Shown: positions 45,963 to 55,657 of the stretch, in pieces | How positions within the stretch are numbered: the stretch's first letter is position 1 | Layout: every line of letters starts with the position of its first letter | Source: an uncultured Acidimicrobiales bacterium | GTDB lineage: Bacteria; Actinomycetota; Acidimicrobiia; Acidimicrobiales; Bin134 | Direction of reading: 5' to 3' | Length of the DNA stretch: 64,000 nucleotides | Assembly: GCA_951813555.1 (NCBI GenBank) | Contig: OX638344.1 | Span: 3,411,076-3,475,075, forward strand | The notes under the pieces: model-generated | The model's input: the letters and a program-made list of their open reading frames with translations, nothing else | Database searches by the model: none | What the model was told of the DNA's origin: nothing | Program-made: the position numbers and the translations under genes

Positions 45963-47480
45963 CTACTCCAGCTCGGGAAAACGGCTGCGGGTACCGGCCT
46001 CGGCCCAGTCCATGTGATCGCGCACATACTGGTTGGCGGCGTCTTGGGCCGGTGAGTAGTCCCACGAGACGCGGCCGCCACTGCCCATGGCGGCATGGAG
46101 CAACCGTCGGGTCCGCTGGGAGGCCAGCACCTGGTCCCGGATGGCGGCGCTGTCCCAGCGCCGACCTACCTCGGCGGCGAAACCAGCGGCCAAGTCGGCA
46201 TGGGCCGTATCGTCGGCCAGGTTGGTGCGCTCTTGTGGATCGGCCACCACGTCGTAGAGCAGGGAGGGGTCGGTGTCGCAAGCGATGTACTTGTAGCGGC
46301 CCTGGCGGATCATGAACATCGGGTGGGAGGTCATCTCCGCGGTGTACTCGGCGATGGCCTCGTCCACCGGGTCGCGCCCCCCAGTGGCGGCACCCCACAG
46401 GCTGCGCCCGGCCAGTGGTCCAACCGGCTCTATTGGAGTACCGCCGTCGGCGGCGATGTCCAGCAGGGTCGGGAACAGGTCGAGCAACGAGCAGGCGTTG
46501 GCCACCGTGGTGTTGGCCACGCCGGGGCCGGCCATGATGAACGGCACCCGAAGCGACCGCTCGAAGAAGCTCATCTTGAACCACAGCCCCCTCTCGCCGA
46601 GCATGTCTCCGTGGTCGCTGGTGGCGATCACCACGGTGTTGTCGAACTCGCCGGTTTCCTCCAGGGCTTGGACCATCCTGCCCAGCCACCCGTCGATGTA
46701 GCTGGTGTTGGCGTAGTAGCCGTGGCGGGCATTGCGGCACTGGTCCTCGGTGTAGCCAATAGTGTCGGCCTCGATCCCTCGGCGGACCCGCTGGCTGTGA
46801 GGGTCTAGCGACTCCAGCGACACCTCATCGGGCAGGTCGATGGCGTCGTGGTCGTAGAGATCCCACCACTCGGGTCGGGCAACGTAGGGATCGTGGGGGT
46901 GGATGAACGCCGCCGTCAGAAAGAAAGGCCGGTCGTCGGTTTCGCGGGCGAAGTCGTAGAGCTTGCGAATGGCGGCAAAACCCACCTCCTCGTCGTAGTC
47001 GAGCTGGTATGTCGCCAACGCTTGACCAGCCTCCGACAAGCTGTCCATGTTGTGGTACCACTTGTCGATCCGCTCACCGGCGTTGTCCCAATCAGGGGTC
47101 CAGGCGAAGTCGGAGGGGTAGATCTCGGTATTGAGCCGCTCGGCGAACCCGTGGTGCTGGTCGGGCCCGATGAAGTGCATCTTGCCGGCCAATACAGTTC
47201 GATAGCCGGCCAGGTTGAGATAGTGGGCCAGCGTGGGGATCGACGCTGGGAACTCAGCCGCGTTATCCCACGCCCCGATGTCCGACGCCAACCGACCCGA
47301 CAGCATCGAGAACCGAGACGGAGCGCACAGCGGAAAGTTGCAGTACGCCGCATCGAACCGTGCCCCCCGCTCCGCCAGGGAGTCCATCGCCGGCGTTCGC
47401 ACTAACCGATGCCCATACGCACCCGTAAAGTGCGGCGCCAACTGATCCGCCATCACCAGTAGAATGTTGGGTCCTGCCAT
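45963..47480 (-). CDS. betC: choline-sulfatase
   Basis: 505 residues from ATG 47480. Sulfatase with formylglycine site LCAPSRFSMLSGR (Cys52) and start PNILLVMADQLAPHF; GKMHFIGPDQHHGFAERL, FIHPHDPYV and DHGDMLGERGLWFKMSF complete the metal/sulfate site. The C-terminal WDYSPAQDAANQYVRDHM...RFPELE block is specific to choline-sulfatases. It releases choline from choline-O-sulfate, for osmoprotection or as a C/S/N source. No betA/B/I neighbours. Needs a formylglycine-generating or anaerobic maturase, not seen here. Confidence 0.9.
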   Translation of the reverse strand: MAGPNILLVMADQLAPHFTGAYGHRLVRTPAMDSLAERGARFDAAYCNFPLCAPSRFSMLSGRLASDIGAWDNAAEFPASIPTLAHYLNLAGYRTVLAGKMHFIGPDQHHGFAERLNTEIYPSDFAWTPDWDNAGERIDKWYHNMDSLSEAGQALATYQLDYDEEVGFAAIRKLYDFARETDDRPFFLTAAFIHPHDPYVARPEWWDLYDHDAIDLPDEVSLESLDPHSQRVRRGIEADTIGYTEDQCRNARHGYYANTSYIDGWLGRMVQALEETGEFDNTVVIATSDHGDMLGERGLWFKMSFFERSLRVPFIMAGPGVANTTVANACSLLDLFPTLLDIAADGGTPIEPVGPLAGRSLWGAATGGRDPVDEAIAEYTAEMTSHPMFMIRQGRYKYIACDTDPSLLYDVVADPQERTNLADDTAHADLAAGFAAEVGRRWDSAAIRDQVLASQRTRRLLHAAMGSGGRVSWDYSPAQDAANQYVRDHMDWAEAGTRSRFPELE

Positions 47481-47537
47481 AGACTGCGACAGTATCGCCG
47501 ATGCCAGCGTCCCGCTTCGGGATGGCGCCATCTGCAT

Positions 47538-49406
47538 GTGAGGCTCACAATGGCTCAACATCCCTGTCTTGCGGCGCGCTCAGACCTGCGCAATGTGGCG
47601 ATCATCGCTCACGTCGACCACGGCAAGACCACTCTCGTCGATGCGATGCTCTGGCAATCGGGAGCCTTTCGGTCCAACGAGACAGTGGCCGAGCGCGTTA
47701 TGGACTCGATGGACCTTGAGCGGGAGAAGGGCATCACGATCCTGGCCAAGAACACCGCAGTCCGCTACACCCGCGACAGTGGCGAGGAGATCAAGATCAA
47801 TATTGTCGACACGCCGGGCCACGCCGACTTCGGCGGCGAGGTGGAGCGGGCCCTGACCATGGTCGACGGTGTCCTCCTCTTGGTTGACTCTAGCGAGGGC
47901 CCGCTGCCCCAGACGCGCTTCGTACTTCGCAAGGCATTAGGGCTCAAGCTGCCCGTCGTACTGGTGGTCAACAAGATCGACCGGCTCGATGCCCGCATTT
48001 CCGAGGTGGTCGACGAGGTGTACGAGCTATTCCTAGATCTCGACGCATCCGCAGATCAGATCGACTTCCCGATCGTGTACTGCAACGCCCGCCGAGGTAC
48101 CGCGACTCTCGACCCACATCAACAGGGCACTGATCTGCGCCCCATGTTCGAGACACTGCTCAACGCTGTCCCCGCACCCCGACACGATCCTGAGCACCCG
48201 CTCCAAGCCTGGGTCACCAACCTTGATGCCAGCCCTTATGTGGGGCGCATCGCGCTGTGCCGGGTCATGCACGGGACCATCAAGAGGGGCCAGGATGTGG
48301 CGTGGTGCCGCGCTGACGGAACGATCACCACCGCCAAGGTCACCGATCTCTACGTGACTGAGGACCTCAACCGGGTTGACGCCGAGGTGGCCAGTGCCAG
48401 CGAGATCATCGCCATCTCGGGCATCCCCGAAATCACCATCGGCGAAACACTGGCCGATCTCGCCAACCCCGCCCCGCTTCCCGGCATTACGGTGGACGAG
48501 CCCAGCCTCTCCATAACGATCGGAACCAACACCTCTCCCATGGCGGGGCTCGACGGCGACATACTCACCGCTCGTCTCATCAAGAACCGCCTCCAGACCG
48601 AGTTGATCGGCAACGTGTCGATCCGAGTGCTGGACACCGACCGCCCCGACACCTGGCAAGTCCAGGGACGAGGCGAGCTTCAGCTCGCGGTGCTGGTGGA
48701 GATCATGCGCCGTGAGGGTTTCGAGATGACCGTCGGAAAACCCGAAGTGGTCACTCGCACCATGGACGGAAAACTCCATGAGCCCACCGAGCGGGTCACC
48801 ATAGACATCCCCGAAGACTTCGTCGGCGCGGTGACCCAGCTTCTGGGAGAACGCAAGGCAACCATGGTGAACATGTCGAACCACGGCACCGGCTGGATTC
48901 GGCTCGACTACATAGTGCCGGCCCGCGGCCTCATCGGCTTGCGCACCGACTTCCTCACCGAGACCCAAGGCACCGGCCTGATCGCCAACGTGTTCGAGGG
49001 CTACACCCCCTGGATGGGCGAGCTTCGCACCCGTCGCTCTGGCTCGATCGTCGCCGACCGAAAAGGCCCGGTCACCGGATACGCCGTGGCCGCCATCCAA
49101 GAACGGGCTTCGCTGTTCGTCGCTCCCGGCGATGAGGTGTACGAGGGCATGGTGATCGGCGAGAACCCCCGCCCCGAGGATATGGACGTCAACATCTGCC
49201 GGGAGAAGAAACAGACCAACGTCCGCGCCGCCGCTTCCGACGACACCGTCCGGCTGACCCCGCCTCGCATCTTGTCGCTCGAGCAGTCCCTTGAGTTCAT
49301 CGCCGACGACGAGTGCATCGAAGTCACCCCCCACTCCCTCCGCCTCCGCAAGACAACCCTCGACGCTGGCACCCGCGCCCGCAACAAGAAACGCCTCCAG
49401 CGCTAG
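47538..49406 (+). CDS. typA: ribosome-associated GTPase TypA/BipA
   Basis: 622 residues from GTG 47538; ATG 47550 is the alternative and may be the true start. Translational GTPase: G1 [10 protein letters not shown]2 region EREKGITI, G3 DTPGHADF, G4 NKID. C-terminal [16 protein letters not shown] and [14 protein letters not shown] are diagnostic of TypA. It acts on the ribosome in stress and cold adaptation. Full length. Confidence 0.95.
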   Translation: MRLTMAQHPCLAARSDLRNVAIIAHVDHGKTTLVDAMLWQSGAFRSNETVAERVMDSMDLEREKGITILAKNTAVRYTRDSGEEIKINIVDTPGHADFGGEVERALTMVDGVLLLVDSSEGPLPQTRFVLRKALGLKLPVVLVVNKIDRLDARISEVVDEVYELFLDLDASADQIDFPIVYCNARRGTATLDPHQQGTDLRPMFETLLNAVPAPRHDPEHPLQAWVTNLDASPYVGRIALCRVMHGTIKRGQDVAWCRADGTITTAKVTDLYVTEDLNRVDAEVASASEIIAISGIPEITIGETLADLANPAPLPGITVDEPSLSITIGTNTSPMAGLDGDILTARLIKNRLQTELIGNVSIRVLDTDRPDTWQVQGRGELQLAVLVEIMRREGFEMTVGKPEVVTRTMDGKLHEPTERVTIDIPEDFVGAVTQLLGERKATMVNMSNHGTGWIRLDYIVPARGLIGLRTDFLTETQGTGLIANVFEGYTPWMGELRTRRSGSIVADRKGPVTGYAVAAIQERASLFVAPGDEVYEGMVIGENPRPEDMDVNICREKKQTNVRAAASDDTVRLTPPRILSLEQSLEFIADDECIEVTPHSLRLRKTTLDAGTRARNKKRLQR

Positions 49407-49434
49407 CCTGACAAAAGCGCGCCTGCTCTTCCGC

Positions 49435-50322
49435 TTACCCAGCAGCCGCCGAGGCCTGAGCCCGGGTGGTGGCGACGGTGCCGTAGAACACGCCGACCAG
49501 GACGATGGCAGCGCCAACGGCGGCGACAGGCCGGGGCAGCTCATTGAAGAACGCGGCAGCCCAAATTGTGCCAGCCACCGTCTCAATGGGTGAGAACAGG
49601 GCCACGTCGGCCACCGGAGCGAAGCGGGGTGCGTTGGACAGGGCCAGCCGGCCGAAGGGGTTGAACACCAGGCCCATGGCGGCGATGGACAGGTAGGCCC
49701 GGACGTCTAGTGAGAGCGGCGATGCCGAGTACACCAGGGCCACCACGGTCATCACCCCGCCGATGGACAGTCCCACCAAGCGGCTCATGTCGGGATAGCG
49801 GCGCCACATGGTCAAGCTCACCGAGAAACCCATAATGGCCAAGACCCCCAGCAGGTCGCCGGTGAGGGTGGGCTCGCCCACCGAACTCGACACAATTGCC
49901 CCTATTCCCGCCATGGTGATGGCGATGGCGATGGCCATCTTCCGGCTGATGCGCTCCCTCAGCCATATCCAGGCGCTCACCGCCGCCAGCAGCGGCACCG
50001 CGGCCACGATGGCCACCACGTTGGCCACCCGAGTCTGGGTGATGGCGATGACGAAGCAGAGCTGGCTGCCCCCGGTCAAGAACCCAATAACCAGCTGCTG
50101 CCAGGGATGGCGGCGGAATGCCTCCATTGGCCAGCAGCCGTCCACCCGTAGGCTCAACGCGGTGTAGAGGGGCACAGAGCAGCACGCCACCCAGAAGGAG
50201 ACATCGATGGCGTCAGCCTCCGAGAGCCGGATCCACAGCGAATCGGTGGACACCGACAGCATGCCCACTCCGGCGAGCAACCAGCCCAGCCGCCGACGAT
50301 CACTGGACTGGGCGACATCCAT
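49435..50322 (-). CDS. DMT-family (EamA) transporter
   Basis: 295 residues, ATG. Ten hydrophobic helices in two EamA repeats (GVGMLSVSTDSLWIRLSEA ... NVVAIVAAVPLLAAVSAWIWLRERIS, and LLGVLAIMGFSVSLTMW ... ETVAGTIWAAAFFNELPRPVAAVGAAIVLVGV). Drug/metabolite exporter type; substrate unknown. Sits 5 bases beyond a tRNA gene. Confidence 0.85.
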   Translation of the reverse strand: MDVAQSSDRRRLGWLLAGVGMLSVSTDSLWIRLSEADAIDVSFWVACCSVPLYTALSLRVDGCWPMEAFRRHPWQQLVIGFLTGGSQLCFVIAITQTRVANVVAIVAAVPLLAAVSAWIWLRERISRKMAIAIAITMAGIGAIVSSSVGEPTLTGDLLGVLAIMGFSVSLTMWRRYPDMSRLVGLSIGGVMTVVALVYSASPLSLDVRAYLSIAAMGLVFNPFGRLALSNAPRFAPVADVALFSPIETVAGTIWAAAFFNELPRPVAAVGAAIVLVGVFYGTVATTRAQASAAAG

Positions 50323-50326
50323 TCGG

Positions 50327-50400
50327 TGGGCCGTAAGGGACTCGAACCCCTGACCCCCTGCGCGTCATGCAGGTGCTCTAGCCAACTGAGCTAACGGCCC
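50327..50400 (-). tRNA. tRNA-Val (GAC)
   Basis: Minus strand, 74 nt. Acceptor GGGCCGT pairs with ACGGCCC; D arm TAGCTCAGTTGGCTAGAGC; anticodon arm CCTGC-ATGACGC-GCAGG with anticodon GAC; T arm GGGGTTCGAGTCCC. No CCA is encoded. Confidence 0.93.
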
Positions 50401-50500
50401 GGAAAGGGTCAGGCTAGCAGGATCACCGCCGTGTACGCCGATGCATATGTGATAGAACCGAGTGCCACACCAGCAGTCGAATCACTCTTGAGGAGGGAAG

Positions 50501-50812
50501 ATGTCAGGCGATACCACGATGGAGAAGTGCACGGTTGGCTTTGTCGCTCTCAATCGCTTCAATGCGATCGGGCTTGCTGCCATGGCCGGCATCAACGCCC
50601 TTGGCATCGCGGCACTGGGCCTGTTGAACGCGATGGGCCTGGTGACGTTTGGCGCAGTCAACTCAATGGGCATCGTGACGGTGGGCGGCGTAAACGCAAT
50701 CGGCCTGGTCACGCTGGGCGGGGTCAACTCAATCGGCATCGTGGCCATCGGCGGACTAAACGCCACCGGAATTGTCGCCATCGGCGGAGGCAACGTCACC
50801 AGCATGGTGTAG
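50501..50812 (+). CDS. ten-residue-repeat protein of unknown function
   Basis: 103 residues, ATG behind GGAGGGAAG, a strong Shine-Dalgarno. After MSGDTTMEKCTVGFVALNRF the protein is about eight tandem copies of a ten-residue unit, consensus G(V/I)NxxG(I/L)V(T/A)(V/I)G: for example VNSMGIVTVGG, VNAIGLVTLGG, VNSIGIVAIGG. Alternating small, polar Asn and aliphatic residues suggest a beta-solenoid or a membrane/aggregate-forming beta structure. I know no named family. No neighbour suggests a role. Confidence 0.75.
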   Translation: MSGDTTMEKCTVGFVALNRFNAIGLAAMAGINALGIAALGLLNAMGLVTFGAVNSMGIVTVGGVNAIGLVTLGGVNSIGIVAIGGLNATGIVAIGGGNVTSMV

Positions 50813-50842
50813 CCGCCACCACTCCTGTGTTGTTCTGGGTGG

Positions 50843-52072
50843 CTAGCGCGTCAATGACCAGCGGCGCTTGCTTTGCCCTTTTGCTAGGCGAGATGTCCCC
50901 TGCCACCGGCGGCGGTCGACTCCTCTTGGAGCGCGGAGGGTTATCGAGTCGGAGTATTGATAGAGCACAGCTCCAGCAAGGGTGAGGATGATGACGTAGG
51001 CGGCGGCGAGCGCACCGAGGTCGCTCTCGCGGGTGATGCCGAGCTCGGCGATGACAATCGAGAACTCCCCATGGGCGATGAGGGCGGCTCCGGCACGGGC
51101 CCGGCCGGGTTTGCCGATGGCGGCTCGTCGGGCCCCGATCCAGCCGGTGGCGAACTTGGTGGCGATGGTGACCACGGCGATGACGACGGCGGCGACGGCG
51201 ACATCGGGGAGGAGGCCAATGTCGACTTGCAGGCCGAAGAACACGAAGAAGACCGCGGCGAAGAGATTCCGCAGCGGCAACAGCAGCCCGCGGGCATGGG
51301 AGACGATGTCGCCTGACAGCGCGACGCCCACGACGAAGGCCCCCACCGCGGTTGACAGGTTGAGGCGTCCGGCAATGCCGGCGAACAGAAGTGTGCCGCC
51401 GAGCAGGGTCAACAACAACGCTTCGCTGGATTGGCTCAAAGCAATGGCGCTTAGCCGGTCGCCGAACAGGTAGGCGGCGCCGAGCACGGCAATCACGACT
51501 ATCAATGAGACAGTGACGGTCACGGTGGTGCTCAGCAGCGACCCGCCGAAGAGCACCCCCGACACGATGGGCAAATAGAGCACCATGGCAAGGTCTTCGA
51601 TGACCAGCACGCTGAGGATCACCGGTGTCTCGTGGTTGCCGATGCGGTCGAGGTCGGCCACGAGTTTGGCCACGATGCCCGACGACGAGATGTAGGTCAC
51701 GCCGCCGAGCAGGACGGCAACGATCGGGTCGAACCCCAGCAGCAGGCCGGCTACAAAACCGGGAGGGAAGTTGAGGGCCAGGTCGACGACCCCGGCCAGC
51801 GTTGACCGTCGCACGTTGTCGATCAGCTCGTGGGCCGAGAACTCGAGTCCCAGCATCAGCAGCATCAAGATGACGCCGATCTCGGCGCCCACCTCGATGA
51901 ACTCCGTGGACGCCGGCAACTCGACGAGGCCGCCGTCGCCGAGGGCCAGTCCCACCAGCAGGTACAACGGAAGCGCAGGCAGGCCGATCCGTCGGGCCAG
52001 GCGGGCGACGATGGCCAAAACCAGCACCACCGCCCCGAGCTCGATCACAAACAGATCGCTGGCCGTGTGCAT
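50843..52072 (-). CDS. CPA2-family cation:proton antiporter (KhtU/KefB-like)
   Basis: 409 residues, ATG. About twelve TM helices; LLLMLGLEFSAHEL, FVVGVALSGD and FFVFFGLQVDIGLL are characteristic of the Na+/H+ exchanger (CPA2) pore domain. No C-terminal KTN/RCK domain; instead a separate regulator with an RCK_C domain precedes it by three bases, as in KhtT-KhtU K+/H+ antiporters. Confidence 0.88.
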   Translation of the reverse strand: MHTASDLFVIELGAVVLVLAIVARLARRIGLPALPLYLLVGLALGDGGLVELPASTEFIEVGAEIGVILMLLMLGLEFSAHELIDNVRRSTLAGVVDLALNFPPGFVAGLLLGFDPIVAVLLGGVTYISSSGIVAKLVADLDRIGNHETPVILSVLVIEDLAMVLYLPIVSGVLFGGSLLSTTVTVTVSLIVVIAVLGAAYLFGDRLSAIALSQSSEALLLTLLGGTLLFAGIAGRLNLSTAVGAFVVGVALSGDIVSHARGLLLPLRNLFAAVFFVFFGLQVDIGLLPDVAVAAVVIAVVTIATKFATGWIGARRAAIGKPGRARAGAALIAHGEFSIVIAELGITRESDLGALAAAYVIILTLAGAVLYQYSDSITLRAPRGVDRRRWQGTSRLAKGQSKRRWSLTR

Positions 52073-52075
52073 GGG

Positions 52076-52564
52076 CTAGCCCGATTGGGTCAGCAGCTTG
52101 GTGGCCGCTTTCACCGCGACCGGGACGCCGACAACCACGGCCGTAGCGCCGGCTTCGAGGCGGTCAGCTCCGCCTGGAATGGGAATGGAACCCGAGTCGG
52201 TAACGAGCGCCATGACGCCCGCGCCGGTTTGTGCCCTCAGCCCGGCCTCGGCCAGGGTGAGCCCGGCCAGAGACGATTTCGAGTCGATCTTTACCCACGA
52301 GATCACTAGATCCTCGAGCCGGTGCACGACGTCGTCCAGATGCTCCAGCACCGGGTTGCCGCCCAACAGCTCACCGAGGGTGTGCCCCTCGTCCTCAGTC
52401 AACTCCACGCTCTCGCAGGCGCGATCGACGTCTCGTTCGTCATAGATCACCAGATCGCGCCGACCGGTCTGATGAACGACCACGCCGACGGCGCGGCCAG
52501 CGTTCGTCTCCAGGTCGAAGCGAACCCCCACACCGGGCAAATCAGTCTCGGTTGCCTTTCCCAC
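52076..52564 (-). CDS. KhtT-like antiporter regulatory subunit (RCK_C)
   Basis: 162 residues from GTG 52564 behind GGAGGAGA; earlier in-frame codons lack a ribosome site. N-terminal LPGVGVRFDLETNAGRAVGVVVHQTGRRDLVIYD is the KhtT-type domain. C-terminal TrkA_C/RCK_C includes KIDSKSSLAGLTLAEAGLRAQTGAGVMALV and a ligand-binding pocket LEAGATAVVVG. It likely gates the antiporter encoded next to it. Confidence 0.88.
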   Translation of the reverse strand: MGKATETDLPGVGVRFDLETNAGRAVGVVVHQTGRRDLVIYDERDVDRACESVELTEDEGHTLGELLGGNPVLEHLDDVVHRLEDLVISWVKIDSKSSLAGLTLAEAGLRAQTGAGVMALVTDSGSIPIPGGADRLEAGATAVVVGVPVAVKAATKLLTQSG

Positions 52565-52724
52565 TGGTCTCTCCTCCCAGTCGTCGTCGAGGCGACAACA
52601 GCCATATTGGCAGAACAGCGCCACCAGGGGTGCCTGGAGTTCGCAGTACAGTACGCATCGGTCCACCCGGAGCTGGGGTCTCAGCGCCTGCGCAATGGAT
52701 GGTGGCGAGAAGGGAGCCGTTCAC

Positions 52725-54092
52725 ATGAGCACCAAGCGGGTCGTCATCGTCGGTGGGGGCTTCGCCGGGCTCAGCGCCGCCTACGAGCTGAAGAAGCGGG
52801 GCATCACCCCCATTTTGCTCGAGGCCAAGGACCGTGCGGGCGGACGCGGCATCGGCGAGAGGGTGGACGGGTTCTCCGTGGACAACGGCGCATTCGTCTT
52901 CACCACCACCTACGACACCGCATTCCGCATCTGCGAGGAGCTCGGACTGCCGCTGGTGGAGTCGACAATGATCTTCGGCCACTTCCGCAACGGGCGGTGG
53001 GTCACCACTACCCCAGATCAGTCGTTCAGGAATTTCATACGGCAGCTGCCCGCGGCCCTGGCCATGGGGTTCCTCTCGCCTTCGGGTATGCGGGCCGGTT
53101 CCAAGGTCATGCGGCAGATGTACCGCCAAGAGGAATACCTGAGCTTCGCCAGCGACAGCCGCCTCTCCGAGATCGACGACGACGAGACCTACGGCGACTA
53201 CCTCGATCGGCACAAAGTGCCCGACAAGCTGCGGGTAACGCTCAGCGGCCCCCTGAAAATGATCTTGGGCGATGCCGCGCCCGCCGGCCAGGCGCTGATG
53301 CGGGCCTACATCGGAGAAACGATGCTGAGCGGCGGCAAGGTGTACATGCCCGAACGGGGCATCGGCTCATTGAGCGAAGCGCTGGGCGCTGCCTGCTCCG
53401 ATGCGATTCGCCCGTCGGCCCCCGCCAGGAGAATCGTTGTGGAAGACGGGGCTGCGACCAGCGTCGTACTCGACGGCGAGGCCATAGAGGCCGACGCCGT
53501 CATCTGCGCTGTGCCCGGCACGAAGGTCTCAGATCTCGTCCCAGACCTGCCGGAAGCGACTCACGCCGCGCTCGGCACCGTCAGCTACTCCACCGGCTGC
53601 CGGGTGGTGATCGGCCTCGACCAGCCGCCGCTCCCTCCCGGATGGCATGGCGCTCTCTACCCCGAGGACGACGACACCCCGCTCTTGATGGACCGGACCA
53701 CATTCCTGCCGGCCTGCGCGCCTGCGGGCAAGAGCATCCTCGACATGCTCATCGGACTCGACCGGGCCAAAGAGCTCATCGGTCTCGACGACGATGAGGT
53801 GAAGCGCCAGATGCTGGGCGCCGCTCGCCGCAATGCCCCTCCCGGCTCCGCCCTTCCCGGCGACGATGAGGGCCTGTTCTACCGCGTATACCGCTGGGAA
53901 GAGGCCCTGTGCATGGGCAAGCCCGGGATGCTCGCCGAGATGGCAAAGATCCCCGGCCAGCTTGCCGGTCGCATCGACAACCTGTTCTTGGCCGGCGACT
54001 ACATGGGCATCCCGTCAGTAAACGGCGCCCTCTCCAGCGGCCACAGTGCCGCAACCCAGATCGCTGACCTGCTCGCGTCTAGCACCACCTAG
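52725..54092 (+). CDS. FAD-dependent amine-oxidase/phytoene-desaturase-like oxidoreductase
   Basis: 455 residues from ATG 52725 behind GAAGGGA. Dinucleotide fold VVIVGGGFAGLSAAYELKKRGI, then LEAKDRAGGRG, VDNGAFVF; C-terminal FAD contact LFLAGDYMGIPSVNGALSSGHSAA. It belongs to the protoporphyrinogen-oxidase/phytoene-desaturase superfamily. Substrate unknown. Its stop overlaps the convergent DinB-like gene by four bases. Confidence 0.88.
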   Translation: MSTKRVVIVGGGFAGLSAAYELKKRGITPILLEAKDRAGGRGIGERVDGFSVDNGAFVFTTTYDTAFRICEELGLPLVESTMIFGHFRNGRWVTTTPDQSFRNFIRQLPAALAMGFLSPSGMRAGSKVMRQMYRQEEYLSFASDSRLSEIDDDETYGDYLDRHKVPDKLRVTLSGPLKMILGDAAPAGQALMRAYIGETMLSGGKVYMPERGIGSLSEALGAACSDAIRPSAPARRIVVEDGAATSVVLDGEAIEADAVICAVPGTKVSDLVPDLPEATHAALGTVSYSTGCRVVIGLDQPPLPPGWHGALYPEDDDTPLLMDRTTFLPACAPAGKSILDMLIGLDRAKELIGLDDDEVKRQMLGAARRNAPPGSALPGDDEGLFYRVYRWEEALCMGKPGMLAEMAKIPGQLAGRIDNLFLAGDYMGIPSVNGALSSGHSAATQIADLLASSTT

Positions 54093-54721
54093 GCAAGCCG
54101 ACTGCCCAACTTCTCGACACCATCTCCACTCAAGTCGCGGAGTGCGATAGGCCGGTTGGAGACTGTCAATAAGATCGCCTCTGCTGGTCCTGACACCAAC
54201 GCTCCCTCACCGGCCGACCAATCCACATCAGTTGCCTCGAATCGAAGGCCCTCGGTGCGCTTCCTAGGCACAAAGCCGTAGGCTCGCCCACCGCAGCAGT
54301 AGTCAAGTGCCGCACGCAGGCCCTCAGGGAGGAGAGTTGCCGAAAGGCCCAGCGGCCGCTCGATGTCTCGAGTGTGGACCAGCACATCGGTCAACGGCGC
54401 GATGGGACCGACGATGGGCGGAGCGAACTGTCTGTTGGCTAGCTGGCGGTACTTTGCCACAAGCTGGGCGGGTTCTTGTAAGCCGTAGTCTGTGGCCACA
54501 ACTGCGGCGTAATCGTCGAAGCTCCTGTCCCGAAGCGACCCCCACAAGACGCGGCGAGTTGGGATTTCCAAAATGCTGACCAGGTGGCCCACCACATCGC
54601 GTACCCGCCACTTCTCGCACAACGACTGCGCGTTCCACTGCTCGTGGCTCAGGCCGTCAAGAACACCGATCAAACGGTGCCGCTGCGACGCAACAGCATC
54701 GAACAAAGCCGCTTTCTCCAT
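54089..54721 (-). CDS. DinB/maleylpyruvate-isomerase-like (TIGR03083) protein
   Basis: 210 residues, ATG. LIGVLDGLSHEQWNAQSLCEKWRVRDVVGHLVSI is the standard TIGR03083 start with the metal-ligand His; LTDVLVHTRDIERPLGL carries the second site; C-terminal ALVSGPAEAILLTVSNRPIAL. Mycothiol-dependent or related thiol chemistry is assumed for the family. Distinct from the member at 2082. Confidence 0.83.
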   Translation of the reverse strand: MEKAALFDAVASQRHRLIGVLDGLSHEQWNAQSLCEKWRVRDVVGHLVSILEIPTRRVLWGSLRDRSFDDYAAVVATDYGLQEPAQLVAKYRQLANRQFAPPIVGPIAPLTDVLVHTRDIERPLGLSATLLPEGLRAALDYCCGGRAYGFVPRKRTEGLRFEATDVDWSAGEGALVSGPAEAILLTVSNRPIALRDLSGDGVEKLGSRLA

Positions 54722-54842
54722 TATCGAACAATACAGATGGTCTGGTATGTACCGGGTTTCGCACGGTCGGGTTGTTTGACTGTTGGGTAGACTGCCGGAT
54801 TCCCTTAGGCCAGCCCTGCCATGGCGGAGGATCGACGAGGCA

Positions 54843-55226
54843 ATGACGGAACAGGACGTTCAGAATTGGCTAGATGAGTACGGCCGTGCCTGGATCTATG
54901 GCAACCCGGACCATGTGGTGTCGCTGTTTTCCGACACCGCCACTTATCGAGAGACGCCCTTCGATGAGCCGATGAGAGGACGACACGAAATACGAGAATA
55001 TTGGCAAGATGGCGCTGCAGAGGCACAGGAAGACGTTGAGTTTGCCTCGCAAGTTTGGGCGGTCAGGAACGACACCGCGATTGCCGGCTGGCAGGCTCGT
55101 TTTGCTCGAAAGGCCTCCGGGGCACGGGTCGAGCTGGAGGGTGTATTTCGACTTGTGTTTTCAAAAGAACAGGGCACTCTTGAGTGCACAACCCTCGAAG
55201 AGTGGTGGCATAGCAAAGAATCCTGA
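54843..55226 (+). CDS. NTF2-like/SnoaL-type protein
   Basis: 127 residues from ATG 54843. Cone-shaped alpha+beta fold: WLDEYGRAWIYGNPDHVVSLFSDTATYRETPFDEPMRGRHEIREYWQDG, then the strand-rich half with GVFRLVFSKEQGTL. Enzyme or binding role unknown. Divergent from the DinB-like gene. Confidence 0.8.
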   Translation: MTEQDVQNWLDEYGRAWIYGNPDHVVSLFSDTATYRETPFDEPMRGRHEIREYWQDGAAEAQEDVEFASQVWAVRNDTAIAGWQARFARKASGARVELEGVFRLVFSKEQGTLECTTLEEWWHSKES

Positions 55227-55294
55227 GGCGGCCCGCTCTGCCAAGCTCCAAGCCGACGAGGTGGCGTCGGGGTGCCGGGCGGTAACGTCGAGGC

Positions 55295-55522
55295 GTGGTA
55301 GGCACCCCTGCTGTCGAGATCCGTCAGGCAGCAGGAGTTGATGAGCCCGGTGTGCGCGCCTGCGTCGACGCGGCCTATGCACCGTATGTCGAGCGCATGG
55401 GCAAACCGCCGGCACCCATGACCGGACCCCGTTTCTTGGTCCACAGTCGGCAGTGGTCGCTGCTCCCCCACCCCTCGGGAGAGTTCATAGCTCTAACTGT
55501 GATCTCTTCGTGGAAGCCGTGA
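55295..55522 (+). pseudogene. truncated GNAT acetyltransferase
   Basis: Starts at GTG 55295: VEIRQAAGVDEPGVRACVDAAYAPYVERMGKPPAPM is the N-terminus of a common GNAT family, then homology ends exactly at 55419 where a 25-bp sequence found again at 60105 begins. The acetyl-CoA-binding part is missing and nothing like it follows. The next 135 bases (55523-55657) carry no gene I can see. Insertion-mediated truncation is the likely cause. Confidence 0.7.
55419..55443 (+). repeat. IS-end-like 25-bp repeat, copy 1
   Basis: Starts TGACCGGACCCCGTTTCT and ends GGTCCA; 24 of 25 bases identical to 60105-60129, same orientation. Contains GGACC...GGTCC. The form resembles IS3-family termini. It marks the break point in the GNAT gene. 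No transposase remains. Confidence 0.55.
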
Positions 55523-55657
55523 GAGGTGAACCTTTCCGTGTAGTGCGCAGGCCCTGGTCTGCCATAGGTTTGGCGTAGGTCTTATGTGGGAATTGATCTG
55601 TAAGCGGCTGGTGGTTTTCGACTTCGAGCGACTGGACGCAACCTGACCCTTCGGGAA

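Noticed and set aside
48033-49586. Long minus-strand open frame (about 517 codons) opposite typA
   Set aside because: Antisense shadow in GC-rich DNA; the plus-strand TypA motifs are intact and the antisense protein has no recognisable domain.
50501-50812. CRISPR-like or satellite repeat
   Set aside because: The periodicity is in the protein; the DNA units differ and there are no unique spacers. It has a strong ribosome site and one open frame.
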